This document shows positions 8,697 to 17,408 of a stretch of 64,000 bases of DNA, piece after piece (the first letter of the stretch is position 1; every line of letters starts with the position of its first letter). Source of the DNA: Sphaerisporangium sp040683095 (GTDB taxonomy: Bacteria > Actinomycetota > Actinomycetes > Streptosporangiales > Streptosporangiaceae). The notes under the pieces were generated by a model. That model saw nothing but the letters and a program-made list of their open reading frames with translations. It searched no databases and was not told where the DNA came from. The stretch spans positions 62,001 to 126,000 of the forward strand of contig NZ_JBFBCI010000013.1 of assembly GCF_040683095.1 (NCBI RefSeq), read 5' to 3'. The position numbers and the translations under genes were made by a program.

Positions 8697-9422
8697 TCAC
8701 GCGTCCTCGGGATCGGGACGCTCACCCGCCGTACCACCGCCTCCGGCCGCGTGCCTGCCGGAGGCCCCGCCGGGCGTCTCGAACGCGCCGCGCTCCTTGG
8801 GCTGCTCCTTGGGCTCGAACGCGTCGCGGTCGCCGACGGGAGCGGCGGACAGGGCGCGCTTCGGGGGAGGCTCGGTGGCGGGCTCGAACGGGCCGCGCTC
8901 CTCGGCCGGAGGGTCGGCCGAGAGCCCCCGGCCGCCGGTCCCGGGCTCGGCAGGAGACGTCGTGGACACGCCGTGCACCGGCGTGACCTGGCCGATCGCG
9001 CCGAACAGGGCCTCGGCCGACTCGTGCTCGGCGATCGGCGGCCCGGGCTCGGGGGTGGCGATCGGCGCCCAGGACGGCCGCGCGTACGACTCCTGGCGCG
9101 CCTGGATGCGCCCGGCGAGCAACTCTTCGAGGCGCTGCTCCAGCACGGCGATGTGCGTGTCACGCCGGCCGATGGCCGCCGCGGCGCGCTGCAGGGTCTC
9201 GTCCACCGTCTGGGTGTGGTAGCCGACCAGGCTCACCGGCAGGTGCAGATCCATGAAGTCGGCGGCGGTGAGCTGCCCGGACGCGGGAAGCTCCACCGGC
9301 GGCACATCGGGCGCGAACTCCACGAGCTCCCCGCCACGCCCCTGCGAGACCATCACCACGCAGTAGAGAACGGCGAGCGCGGCGACGGCGAGTAGGACCA
9401 GCACATACGAATCGTGCCACAT
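8697..9422 (-). CDS. DivIVA-domain-like membrane protein
   Basis: A 241-residue protein. An N-terminal membrane segment (SYVLVLLAVAALAVLYCVVM) is followed by a short DivIVA-like module, LPVSLVGYHTQTVDETLQRA, and a coiled-coil stretch ending about residue 135. The C-terminal 110 residues are low-complexity Pro/Glu/Gly with repeats of the type ERGPFEP / ERGAFETP. Proteins of this shape sit next to tagA in other actinobacteria (for example Rv1209). A role at the membrane in polar growth or septation is possible from the domain only. Confidence 0.7.
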   Translation of the reverse strand: MWHDSYVLVLLAVAALAVLYCVVMVSQGRGGELVEFAPDVPPVELPASGQLTAADFMDLHLPVSLVGYHTQTVDETLQRAAAAIGRRDTHIAVLEQRLEELLAGRIQARQESYARPSWAPIATPEPGPPIAEHESAEALFGAIGQVTPVHGVSTTSPAEPGTGGRGLSADPPAEERGPFEPATEPPPKRALSAAPVGDRDAFEPKEQPKERGAFETPGGASGRHAAGGGGTAGERPDPEDA

Positions 9423-9494
9423 GGGCGCCTTTGAGCGCTCATGGTTGCGGGGGACGATGGCGGGCCAGGCCCCCCGGCATGTGACAATCACGGC

Positions 9495-9779
9495 ATGGCT
9501 GCAGTGCTCGTGATCGGCCCGGACGAACCGCTCGACCCCTCCTGGACCGAGGCCCGCTCGGCCGCCGAGGTCGAGCGCGAGGTCGCCGCGGGCCGTACGG
9601 TCGCGGTGACGCTGGCCGGGGACGAGACCGCGCAGATCGCCGCCGCGGCCGTCTACGCGTGGCTGGGGGCCCGCGTCTTCCGCACGCCCCACGTGACGGG
9701 CGTCCGCCAGGCGGTCGACATGGCCGACTCCCTGTCCGGCAGGCGCCCGCCGGCCCTCACCCGCCGCGGCCTCGCCTAG
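9495..9779 (+). CDS. Small protein resembling the C-terminal end of dihydropteroate synthase
   Basis: A 94-residue protein (MAAVLVIGPDEPLDPSWTEA). Its C-terminal half, AAAVYAWLGARVFRTPHVTG then VRQAVDMADSL, resembles the last strand and helix of dihydropteroate synthases. It has none of the pterin or p-aminobenzoate binding loops, so it cannot be that enzyme. It occupies the position where folP2 lies next to the DivIVA-like gene in mycobacteria. It may be a conserved stand-alone protein or a remnant. Upstream ATG and GTG codons give no better start. Function unknown. Confidence 0.6.
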   Translation: MAAVLVIGPDEPLDPSWTEARSAAEVEREVAAGRTVAVTLAGDETAQIAAAAVYAWLGARVFRTPHVTGVRQAVDMADSLSGRRPPALTRRGLA

Positions 9780-9794
9780 CCCTAGCGCTGTTCA

Positions 9795-10004
9795 GTTGCG
9801 ATCCTCGGTCGCCCGCGAAGGCGACCGCCACCCGGGGGCCTCGTCGGTGAACCGCAGCTCGTACCCTTCTTGCGATCCTCGGTCGCCCGCGAAGGCGTTG
9901 CGACCCTCGGTCGCCCGGAGGGGCGACCGCCACCGGCTACGTCAGCGGACGCCTGTTCGCCGTACTGGTTGCGACCCTCGGTCGCCCGGAGGGGCGACCG
10001 CCAC
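9795..10004 (-). CRISPR. Degenerate orphan CRISPR array, four 37-nt repeats, one self-matching spacer
   Basis: Repeats lie at 9795-9831, 9869-9896 (3' part missing), 9897-9933 and 9968-10004. The last two are identical; the first two carry variants. Each full repeat contains a near-perfect stem GGTCGCCC / GGGCGACC. On the minus strand it ends GGGTCGCAAC, which resembles the 3' handle of type III or I-B repeats. The AT-rich right flank and the decay of the left repeats both put the leader on the right. Spacers are 9832-9868 and 9934-9967; the second repeat runs directly into the third with no spacer. No cas genes adjoin, and the repeat is unrelated to the type I-E repeats. The first spacer equals a dapE segment at 12074-12111. 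A 9-bp inverted repeat (GCTGTTCAG at 9787-9795, CTGAACAGC at 10010-10018) brackets the array. Confidence 0.75.
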
Positions 10005-10779
10005 GGCATCTGAACAGCCCATACTCCTGAGCAGACCCAGCAAACACCGTTGTTCAATTTACTTATCAAGGAACATATACGGCGATAACTCCTTCGGAAC
10101 GCCTGGCGTGTCGCATGAGCATTCCAGGTTCCGAAGCGCGACAGGTAACGACCAAGGATCGCCAGATGAGCGTACAAGCGCAACAACGATCAAGCGACCT
10201 TTCCCCCCACAGCTGCGATACCAGTGCGCAGGTCGCACACAACCATGGTCGCCGTGCCGGCGACGAGCCGGGCAATGCGCGCCGTCCACCCCTTCCGGGC
10301 GCCGCCAGGCGGTCGAACGAGACGGCCAACTTGACGGTGGCCACCGACAAAGATTGCATGCCCGGACATGATCTGGCCGATCACAGTGAGCACATGAGTT
10401 TCGTCCTTGGCGTCCAACCCAATGTTCGTCTCTGTAACGCCGCTTGAGACCGCGTGGGCATCGCTGCAACTTTGACCGCCGGCGTCGCCCTGAGGCGACC
10501 CGAGAGCCGCTTAGCGCCTGCTGTCGCGGGGCCAGCAGGCTGGAGACCAAGCCCCGTACTCACGGTCGCGCCCGAGGCCTTCGGCGGCGATCACGAACAG
10601 ACCGAAGGCTTTGTCCATAAGCCCTCATGGAGTGCCGACCGCCAGGCACGGATACGCACGAACCGATCCGAATCGATCACGCTCCACCTGTCCCGAGCAG
10701 GCTGCACAGGGTCTTCACCTCTCGCAGGTTTCTAAATTTTTCTAACATTGTTAGAAAGTGAGAGAAGCGAACCGTAGAG
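10005..10779. other. Non-coding or decayed stretch between the orphan array and the LOG gene
   Basis: About 775 bp, less GC-rich than its surroundings, with only short overlapping frames and no recognisable protein. The part next to the array (10021-10110) is AT-rich and may be the former leader. The rest may be the remains of displaced genes; I found no inverted repeats or transposase motifs. An AT-rich palindrome closes it at 10739-10757. Confidence 0.5.
10739..10757. repeat. AT-rich palindrome (operator or weak terminator)
   Basis: TTTCTAAC-ATT-GTTAGAAA, a perfect 8-bp inverted repeat, is strikingly AT-rich for this genome. It is 22 bp past the stop of the LOG-family gene, so it could form that gene's terminator hairpin. 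It could also be a protein-binding site left from a lost gene. Confidence 0.5.
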
Positions 10780-11577
<798 letters not shown>

Positions 11578-11730
11578 GCGGGCCACGCTAACCGTCCGCG
11601 AGAGCAGACATGCCCTCCCGCATCGGGACGGTCCCGGCAGTGTGTAAAGAATCTTGGAAAATCTGTCCGGAGCAGCGGAACCGTTTCTCCGGGAGCCCCC
11701 GTCTAAGAGACGAGGGTGCTGCTCGGGACT

Positions 11731-11780
11731 GAAAGTGGCTTTCCCCGCCGAATGGCCGGCGAGGAAAGCCACTTTCTTTT
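11731..11780. terminator. Strong hairpin, probable terminator downstream of dapE
   Basis: GAAAGTGGCTTTCC (11731-11744) pairs perfectly with GGAAAGCCACTTTC (11763-11776), and the GC-rich interior adds further pairs. A TTTT run follows only on the plus strand. The only gene reading toward it is dapE from the right, so it probably ends dapE transcripts without a U-tract, as is common in actinobacteria. Confidence 0.75.
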
Positions 11781-11838
11781 GTGCCGTGAGCCGGTGGGCG
11801 CGCCGCGGACGTCGCAGGCCCTGACGATCAGGAGCCGA

Positions 11839-12918
11839 TCAGGCGGCTCCGAGCCAGTCCAGCATCCGCCGCTCGCACTCGACGATCTTGGTGAGCGAGA
11901 CGTACTCCCCCTGCTGGTGCGCGAGCGCCGGGTCGCCGGGGCCGTAGTTCACGGCCGGCACGCCGAGGCCCGCGAACAGCGCGACGTCCGTCCAGCCGAG
12001 CTTCGCCCGCGGGGTGCCGCCGACGGCCCGCGTGAACGCGGCGGCCACCGGGTGGGTCAGCCCGGGGCGGGCGCCGGGGGCCTCGTCGGTGAACCGCAGC
12101 TCGTACCCTTCGAAGACCTCGTGGACGTGCCGCCGTGCGTCCTCCGGCGACCGGTCGGGGGCGAAGCGGTAGTTGACCGTGACCACGCACTCGTCGGGGA
12201 TCACATTGCCCGCCACGCCGCCCGCGATGCCGACCGCGTTCAGGCCCTCGTGGTAGGCGAGGCCGTCCACGACCGGCTCGCGCGCCTGGTAGGCGTTGAG
12301 GCGCTCGAGGATCGGCGCGGCGGCGTGGACGGCGTTCACTCCGCGCCAGGAACGGGCGCTGTGGGCGCGTTTGCCCCGGGTGATGACGTCGGCGCGCAGC
12401 GTGCCCTGGCAGCCGCCCTCGATCTCGCCGTCGGTGGGCTCCATGAGGACGGCGAAGTCGGCGGCGAGCAGGTCGGGCCGGGTGCGGGCGAGGCGGCCCA
12501 GCCCGTTGCGGGCCGCCTCGATCTCCTCGCAGTCGTAGAAGACGTACGTGACGTCCCTGGCGGGGCTCGGCGCCCCGGCGGCCAGCTTGAGCGCGACGGC
12601 CACGCCGCTCTTCATGTCCGAGGTGCCGCAGCCGTACAGCAGGTCGCCCTCGACGCGAGACGGGAGGTTGCCCGCGAGGGGCACGGTGTCGATGTGCCCG
12701 GCGATCACGACGCGCTCGGCGAGGCCCTGCTCGGTGCGCGCGACGACCGCCTCGCCGTCGCGGACGACGGTGAGGTGCGCGAGCGGCGCGAGGGCCGCCT
12801 CGATCGCGTCGGCCAGGACCTTCTCGCCGCCGCTGACCGACTCGACGTCCACGAGCGCGGCCGTCAGCGCCCGGACGTCGCCCGTGAGGTCGAGCGGCCT
12901 CACCTGCGGCGCCGTCAT
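11839..12918 (-). CDS. dapE: Succinyl-diaminopimelate desuccinylase
   Basis: A 359-residue M20-family zinc peptidase. The metal ligands are visible: His75/Asp77 in AGHIDTVP, Asp in YGCGTSDMKSGVA and Glu-Glu in YDCEEIEAA, with FAVLMEPTDGEIEGGCQGTL after them. It removes succinate from N-succinyl-LL-diaminopimelate in lysine and peptidoglycan precursor synthesis. It lies 16 bp downstream of dapD, and dapC is 1.6 kb away, so three steps of the succinylase branch are clustered. Codons 270-282 (12074-12111) match a spacer of the orphan CRISPR array exactly. Confidence 0.93.
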   Translation of the reverse strand: MTAPQVRPLDLTGDVRALTAALVDVESVSGGEKVLADAIEAALAPLAHLTVVRDGEAVVARTEQGLAERVVIAGHIDTVPLAGNLPSRVEGDLLYGCGTSDMKSGVAVALKLAAGAPSPARDVTYVFYDCEEIEAARNGLGRLARTRPDLLAADFAVLMEPTDGEIEGGCQGTLRADVITRGKRAHSARSWRGVNAVHAAAPILERLNAYQAREPVVDGLAYHEGLNAVGIAGGVAGNVIPDECVVTVNYRFAPDRSPEDARRHVHEVFEGYELRFTDEAPGARPGLTHPVAAAFTRAVGGTPRAKLGWTDVALFAGLGVPAVNYGPGDPALAHQQGEYVSLTKIVECERRMLDWLGAA

Positions 12919-12934
12919 CGTCCCTCTCCCCGGT

Positions 12935-13771
12935 TCAGGCGTTGACGCCGTGCTGGCGCAGCACGGCGTTCAGCTCGGCCTTGTCGTGGCGCTGCCCGGG
13001 GGCGAGCCGCTTGAGCACGAGCACGCAGGGGAGCCCGAAGGTGCCGCCGGGGAACTCCTTGGCGCGGGTGCCACCGACCGCGACGCACCAGTCGGGGATG
13101 CGTCCCCGGCTGATCTCCTCACCGGTCTCGACGTCGATGACCGGCATGGAGGCCGACAGGATCGTCCCGGCGCCGACCACGGCGCCCTTGCCGACCCGCG
13201 CGCCCTCGACGATCATCGAGCGGCTGCCGATCAGCGCGTCGTCCTCGATCACGACCGGCACGGCGTTCGGGGGCTCCAGGACGCCACCGATGCCCACGCC
13301 GCCGGACAGGTGCACGTTGCTGCCGATCTGAGCGCAGGAGCCGACCGTGGCCCACGTGTCCACCATGGTGCCGCTGTCGACGTAGGCGCCGATGTTGGTG
13401 TACGACGGCATCAGGACCACGCCGGAGGCGAGGTAGGCGCCCCAGCGGGCGATCGCGCCCGGGACCACGCGCACGCCTTCCAGGGAGGTCTTCAGCGGGA
13501 TGCGGTCGTTGTGATGAAAGTCACCGACCTGGCTCCTGACCATGCCGAGCACGCGGAAGCTCAGCAGGATGGCCCGCTTGGCGCGCTCGTCGACGATCAC
13601 GTCGCCGGAGGTGTGGTCCACGAAGGCGACCCGGGCCTTGCCGGTGTCCAGCATGTCCACCGCGCCGACGATCACGCCGCGCGCCTCGCCGTCCTCGGGC
13701 GACAGCTCTGCGCGGTTCTCCCACAACTCGTCCACGGTGGCGGGCAATGGGCTTTCGAAGGTCTCGCTCAT
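12935..13771 (-). CDS. dapD: 2,3,4,5-tetrahydropyridine-2,6-dicarboxylate N-succinyltransferase
   Basis: A 278-residue left-handed beta-helix acyltransferase of the actinobacterial DapD type. The hexapeptide-repeat core spans roughly 110-220 (ASGVVLMPSYTNIGAYVDSG, then VDTWATVGSCAQIG and VHLSGGVGIGGVLEP). It succinylates tetrahydrodipicolinate using succinyl-CoA, two steps before dapE. The ATG at 13771 (MSETFESPLPATVDELW) was preferred over the open frame to 13885. It is divergent from the next gene across 55 bp. Confidence 0.95.
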   Translation of the reverse strand: MSETFESPLPATVDELWENRAELSPEDGEARGVIVGAVDMLDTGKARVAFVDHTSGDVIVDERAKRAILLSFRVLGMVRSQVGDFHHNDRIPLKTSLEGVRVVPGAIARWGAYLASGVVLMPSYTNIGAYVDSGTMVDTWATVGSCAQIGSNVHLSGGVGIGGVLEPPNAVPVVIEDDALIGSRSMIVEGARVGKGAVVGAGTILSASMPVIDVETGEEISRGRIPDWCVAVGGTRAKEFPGGTFGLPCVLVLKRLAPGQRHDKAELNAVLRQHGVNA

Positions 13772-13826
13772 GGTCTGCGAGCTTAGTCCCGCAACGCCAT
13801 GTCGGCGGGACCGGTAGGTTCTTGCC

Positions 13827-14675
13827 GTGGCACGGGGATTCTCAAAAGCGGTCCTGACGATCATCAGCATCGTCGTCGTGCTCACAGGCGCCCTGTTTTA
13901 CGGCGTCTATCACCTTCTGAACAAGGCGAAGCCGCTCGGCGAGTTCTGCCAGGTGAAGGGCACGTCCGGGGTCCTCAACCTGGAGATCGAGCAGGCGCAG
14001 ATCGCCGCCACGATCGCCGCCGTCGCCACGCGCCGCAAGCTGCCCGACCGCGCGGTCGAGATCGCCTACGTGACCGCGATCCAGGAGTCCAAGCTGCTGA
14101 ACCTGCCGTACGGCGACCGCGACTCGGTGGGCGTCTTCCAGCAGCGGCCCTCCCAGGGGTGGGGTACGGTCAAGCAGCTCCAGGACCCTGTGTACGCCAC
14201 GCAGAAGTTCTTCGCGGCGCTGGTCAAGGTCAAGCGCTACCAGAAGCTGCCGCTGCACGAGGCCGCCCAGGCGGTGCAGCGGTCGGCCGACGGCTCGGCG
14301 TACGCCGCGCACGAGGCGGACGCCAAGATCCTCGCGGCGGGGTTCCTCGGCCGGGTGCCGAAGGGCGTCCACTGCTGGTACCCGGTCGCCGACGAGCCGC
14401 CGGCCCCGCAGCCCGCCAAGGCGCGCAAGGAGCTCACGCGGGCGCTCGGCGACCTCGGCGAGGCCGGCGCCGGCCAGGCCGCCGGGGACGGCACGCGGAT
14501 CGACGCGAGCTCGGAACGCCGGGGCTGGCTGATCGCCGCCTGGTCCGTCGCCAACGCCCGCGAGTACTCCCTGCGCCAGGTGAGCTACGCCGGGGTCACG
14601 TGGAAGTCGGCCTCGGGCAACGACGGCTGGCTCACGGACGGCAAGGCCGTGGCGGGCCGGGTGGACCTGGCCTGA
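13827..14675 (+). CDS. Membrane-anchored protein with lysozyme/transglycosylase-like core
   Basis: A 282-residue protein, GTG start. An N-terminal membrane segment (VLTIISIVVVLTGALFYGVY) is followed by an extracytoplasmic region in which AIQESKLLNLPYGDRDSVGV, then FQQRPSQGWG, resembles the catalytic-Glu helix and 'S-x-G-x-x-Q' part of lysozyme-like transglycosylases. Database entries for this family are often labelled 'heavy metal transporter', which nothing in the sequence supports. The C-terminal 90 residues are a separate region (RRGWLIAAWSVANAREYSLR). A cell-wall role is inferred from the motif alone. Confidence 0.55.
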   Translation: MARGFSKAVLTIISIVVVLTGALFYGVYHLLNKAKPLGEFCQVKGTSGVLNLEIEQAQIAATIAAVATRRKLPDRAVEIAYVTAIQESKLLNLPYGDRDSVGVFQQRPSQGWGTVKQLQDPVYATQKFFAALVKVKRYQKLPLHEAAQAVQRSADGSAYAAHEADAKILAAGFLGRVPKGVHCWYPVADEPPAPQPAKARKELTRALGDLGEAGAGQAAGDGTRIDASSERRGWLIAAWSVANAREYSLRQVSYAGVTWKSASGNDGWLTDGKAVAGRVDLA

Positions 14676-14694
14676 GAAGGCTCCCCAGGGGGCG

Positions 14695-15357
14695 TCAGAG
14701 CATCCGCTCGACGTAGAGGGACCCCGGGGCCAGCGGCTGTGCGTACGCGGCCGTCCAGGACTGTCCCTGCACGCGGTTGAAGCTCAGCAGGCGCCCGTCG
14801 GCGGCCCGGTAGTCGGCGAAGTCGACCAGGCCGCGCTCGGGATAGCCGGTGGTGCCCTCGGAGCGGAAGGCGGCGGTCCCGCGCTCGATCGGGTAGAACT
14901 CGACGCCTTCCATGATCAGCATGCTCTTGGCGGGCACCATGCCCTGGGTGGGCACCGGCGTCCAGAGGTAGACCTCGAGGTGCGGCGGGTCGTCGGGCGT
15001 GGCGCCCTCGTGCTCCTCGACGGAGAGCCACTGGTAGACGCGCGCGCCGTCTTCCAGGAGGTACTCGGTCCACTGGTCGCCCTGCCACGACAGGTGGAGG
15101 GCGCCGATGACGCGGGCCCGCACCCCCTGCCGGTCGACGGTGTCGCCGACCTTGATGGTGCGCGGGTCGAGGGATTCCGGGTCGATGACGATCGGGCGGG
15201 CGAACGCCGGGTGCGACGGCATGGGCTCGCGTGCCGGCTCAGGAGGTCTGGGAGCCGGACGAGCCTTCCGTTCGGGGCGTCGTCGCGTACCCAGGTAGAC
15301 GCCCAGTACGACGACGATGACGGCTGCGCCCACTGCGAGCACGACCACAACGGTCAT
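14695..15357 (-). CDS. DUF4178 membrane-anchored protein
   Basis: A 220-residue protein with an N-terminal membrane segment (VVVVLAVGAAVIVVVLGVYL), a basic/proline linker and a DUF4178-type beta-rich domain from about residue 60. That domain contains DPRTIKVGDTVDRQGVRARV and WTEYLLEDGARVYQWLSVEE. Some DUF4178 proteins are linked to phage-shock-like or membrane-maintenance genes. No such partner is adjacent here, so no function is proposed. It ends 19 bp from the convergent gene at 14675 and lies just after dapC on the same strand. Confidence 0.75.
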   Translation of the reverse strand: MTVVVVLAVGAAVIVVVLGVYLGTRRRPERKARPAPRPPEPAREPMPSHPAFARPIVIDPESLDPRTIKVGDTVDRQGVRARVIGALHLSWQGDQWTEYLLEDGARVYQWLSVEEHEGATPDDPPHLEVYLWTPVPTQGMVPAKSMLIMEGVEFYPIERGTAAFRSEGTTGYPERGLVDFADYRAADGRLLSFNRVQGQSWTAAYAQPLAPGSLYVERML

Positions 15358-15368
15358 GCCGCGGGATA

Positions 15369-16448
15369 CTACTGGAGCCGAAGCAGCGCCGCATTGACCC
15401 GCTCATCACTGGCCGTCATGGCGATTCGGATATGCGAGGAACCGGCCTGCCCGTAAAAGTCGCCCGGCGCAACCAAAATGCCCATTTCGGCTAGCGCCTG
15501 GACCTGCTCCCAGCACCCGCGCTCATCGGCCGCCCACAGATAGAGCCCGGCCGTGGAGTGGTCGACCCGCCAGCCCGCCTTCTCCAGCGCCGGACGCAGC
15601 AGGGCGCGCCGCGCGGCGTACCGCTCGCGCTGCTCGTCGGCGTGCCGGTCGTCGGCGAGGACGGCCGCCGTCGCCGTCTGGACGGGGGCCGGCATCATCA
15701 TGCCGGCGTGCTTGCGGACCTCCAGCAGCCGCTTGACCAGCGCGGGATCGCCGGTGACGAACCCCGCGCGGTACCCGGCGAGGTTCGAGCGCTTCGACAG
15801 CGAGTGCACCGCGAGCAGCCCCTCGTGGGAGCCCTCGCAGACGTCGGGGTGCAGGATCGAGACCGGCCGTTCCTCCCAGCCCAGCTCGATGTAGCACTCG
15901 TCGGAGGCCACCACCGCGCCGCGCTCGCGCGCCCAGGACACGACCTTGCGCAGGTGCTCGGCGGGCAGCACGCGGCCGGTCGGGTTCGACGGCGAGTTCA
16001 CCCACACCAGCGGCACCCGCTCGGGCCCGAGCCCCAGCAGACCGTCGGAGGCGTACGGCGTGGCGCCCGCGAGCCGCGCGCCGACGTCGTAGGTCGGATA
16101 GGCCAGGGCCGGGATGACCACGTGGTCCCCCGCGCCCACGCCGAGCAGGGTCGGCAGCCAGGCGACCAGCTCCTTGGAGCCGATCGTCGGCAGGACGTCG
16201 GCGGGGTCGACGCTCACGCCGTGGCGGCGCGCCAGCCAGCCGGCGGCGGCCCGGCGCAGCTCCTCCGTACCGTGGGTGAGCGGGTACCCGGGGCTGTCGG
16301 ACGCGCCCGCGAGCGCCTCCTGGGCCACGGCCGGGACCGGGTCCACGGGCGTGCCCACGGACAGGTCGACGATGCCGCCCGGATGGGCGAGCGCCAGTTG
16401 CTTGTACGGCGCCAGCCTGTCCCACGGAAAATCGGGCAGAGCGATCAC
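15369..16448 (-). CDS. dapC: Succinyldiaminopimelate transaminase
   Basis: A 359-residue class I/II aminotransferase. The PLP lysine is in HSLSKRSNLAGYRAGF, the Asp that holds the pyridine nitrogen is in VVASDECYIELGW, and NSPSNPTGRVLP is also present. The actinobacterial DapC start MIALPDFPWDRLAPYKQLA is conserved. It transfers an amino group from glutamate to N-succinyl-2-amino-6-ketopimelate, the step between DapD and DapE. It follows the ferredoxin gene, the arrangement found with Rv1177 (fdxC) and Rv1178 in mycobacteria. Confidence 0.92.
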   Translation of the reverse strand: MIALPDFPWDRLAPYKQLALAHPGGIVDLSVGTPVDPVPAVAQEALAGASDSPGYPLTHGTEELRRAAAGWLARRHGVSVDPADVLPTIGSKELVAWLPTLLGVGAGDHVVIPALAYPTYDVGARLAGATPYASDGLLGLGPERVPLVWVNSPSNPTGRVLPAEHLRKVVSWARERGAVVASDECYIELGWEERPVSILHPDVCEGSHEGLLAVHSLSKRSNLAGYRAGFVTGDPALVKRLLEVRKHAGMMMPAPVQTATAAVLADDRHADEQRERYAARRALLRPALEKAGWRVDHSTAGLYLWAADERGCWEQVQALAEMGILVAPGDFYGQAGSSHIRIAMTASDERVNAALLRLQ

Positions 16449-16558
16449 CGAATCACCCCCGGTAGTTCAAAACGCAGGACGAGCTCACGACACCGGCTGG
16501 TACCGCGACCGAATGTCACGGTACCCAGCGGCACCTCGTGATCACGGACTGGCCGGGC

Positions 16559-16885
16559 TCAGTGCTCCTCGGCCTGCGGCGGCAGCGCCGCCACGATGGG
16601 GTGATCCTTGTTGATCTTGCCGACCTTGGACGCGCCGCCGGGCGAGCCCAGGTCCTCGAAGAACTCGACGTTCGCCTTGTAGAAATCCTTCCACTGGTCG
16701 GGCGTGTCGTCCTCATAGAAAATCGCCTCGACCGGGCAGACCGGCTCGCACGCGCCGCAGTCCACACACTCGTCTGGGTGAATGTAGAGCATGCGGTTGC
16801 CCTCGTAGATGCAATCGACGGGGCACTCTTCTATGCACGCCTTGTCCAGGACATCCACGCAAGGCTGCGCGATGACGTAGGTCAC
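16559..16885 (-). CDS. fdxA: 7Fe ferredoxin (3Fe-4S/4Fe-4S)
   Basis: A 108-residue soluble electron carrier. The N-terminal motif CVDVLDKACIEECPVDC lacks the regular CxxCxxC spacing and fits a 3Fe-4S cluster; CVDCGACEPVCP binds the 4Fe-4S cluster. The acidic C-terminal extension (DQWKDFYKANVEFFEDLG) is typical of the FdxA group. The GTG start at 16885 has GGAG about ten bases upstream. It is upstream of dapC on the same strand, 110 bp apart. Confidence 0.93.
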   Translation of the reverse strand: MTYVIAQPCVDVLDKACIEECPVDCIYEGNRMLYIHPDECVDCGACEPVCPVEAIFYEDDTPDQWKDFYKANVEFFEDLGSPGGASKVGKINKDHPIVAALPPQAEEH

Positions 16886-16990
16886 CTCGGACTCCTTCTT
16901 CTCCGCGCCTTCGCACGACTCGACCGCGGGTTGCAGAACCTAGTATTGCCGTGTCCGGCACTTGGCTGGAACGGGAGGGGGGCAAACCGC

Positions 16991-17242
16991 GTGACGTCCG
17001 GTTTCGGCGGCAGGCTGGTCATCTCGATATCTCCCTCGGACGTCGGTCACAGGATCACCGTCCGCCGCCGCGATCCCGAAGGGTTCCGCGACACCGTAGG
17101 GGTGCTCGAATCCTGGGCTGAGGGGGTGCTCCGGGTGCGCAAACGGGACGGCACGCTGGTCGAGATCCCCGAGCGCCTGGTCGTCGCCGCCAAGGTCGTG
17201 CCGGCCGGCCCGCCCGGCACGAGCGGACCCAAGCGGGCATAG
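16991..17242 (+). CDS. Small beta-barrel-like protein, resembles the N-terminal domain of GNAT acetyltransferases
   Basis: An 83-residue protein, GTG start with GGGAGGGGGG upstream. The sequence SDVGHRITVRRRDPEGFRDT, then GVLRVRKRDGTLVEIPERLV and VAAKVVP, is the pattern of the small N-terminal domain found on a group of actinobacterial GNAT acetyltransferases. Here the frame stops after that domain and no acetyltransferase follows. It may be a stand-alone domain or the remainder of a truncated gene. It diverges from fdxA. Confidence 0.6.
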   Translation: MTSGFGGRLVISISPSDVGHRITVRRRDPEGFRDTVGVLESWAEGVLRVRKRDGTLVEIPERLVVAAKVVPAGPPGTSGPKRA

Positions 17243-17408
17243 GCCGATATAAGGCGCTATAGGCCGACATTGGCGGGCACAGGCGGACGGACACGGCGGA
17301 ACGCGGCGCGAACCGGCGGGGGCCGTAACACCCGTCCCGCCCAATGCACCCCCAATGCCGGGCCAAACACCGCGTGCCTCCTCGACGCGAGCCGATCTCA
17401 CACCGAGT

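Noticed and set aside
10059..10563. Overlapping frames of 60-163 codons in the region after the orphan CRISPR array
   Set aside because: No recognisable domain, no ribosome-binding sites and mutually inconsistent frames; treated as decayed DNA.
13827..14675. Heavy-metal transporter (a common label for this family)
   Set aside because: A single N-terminal membrane segment and a lysozyme-like motif; nothing resembling a transporter.
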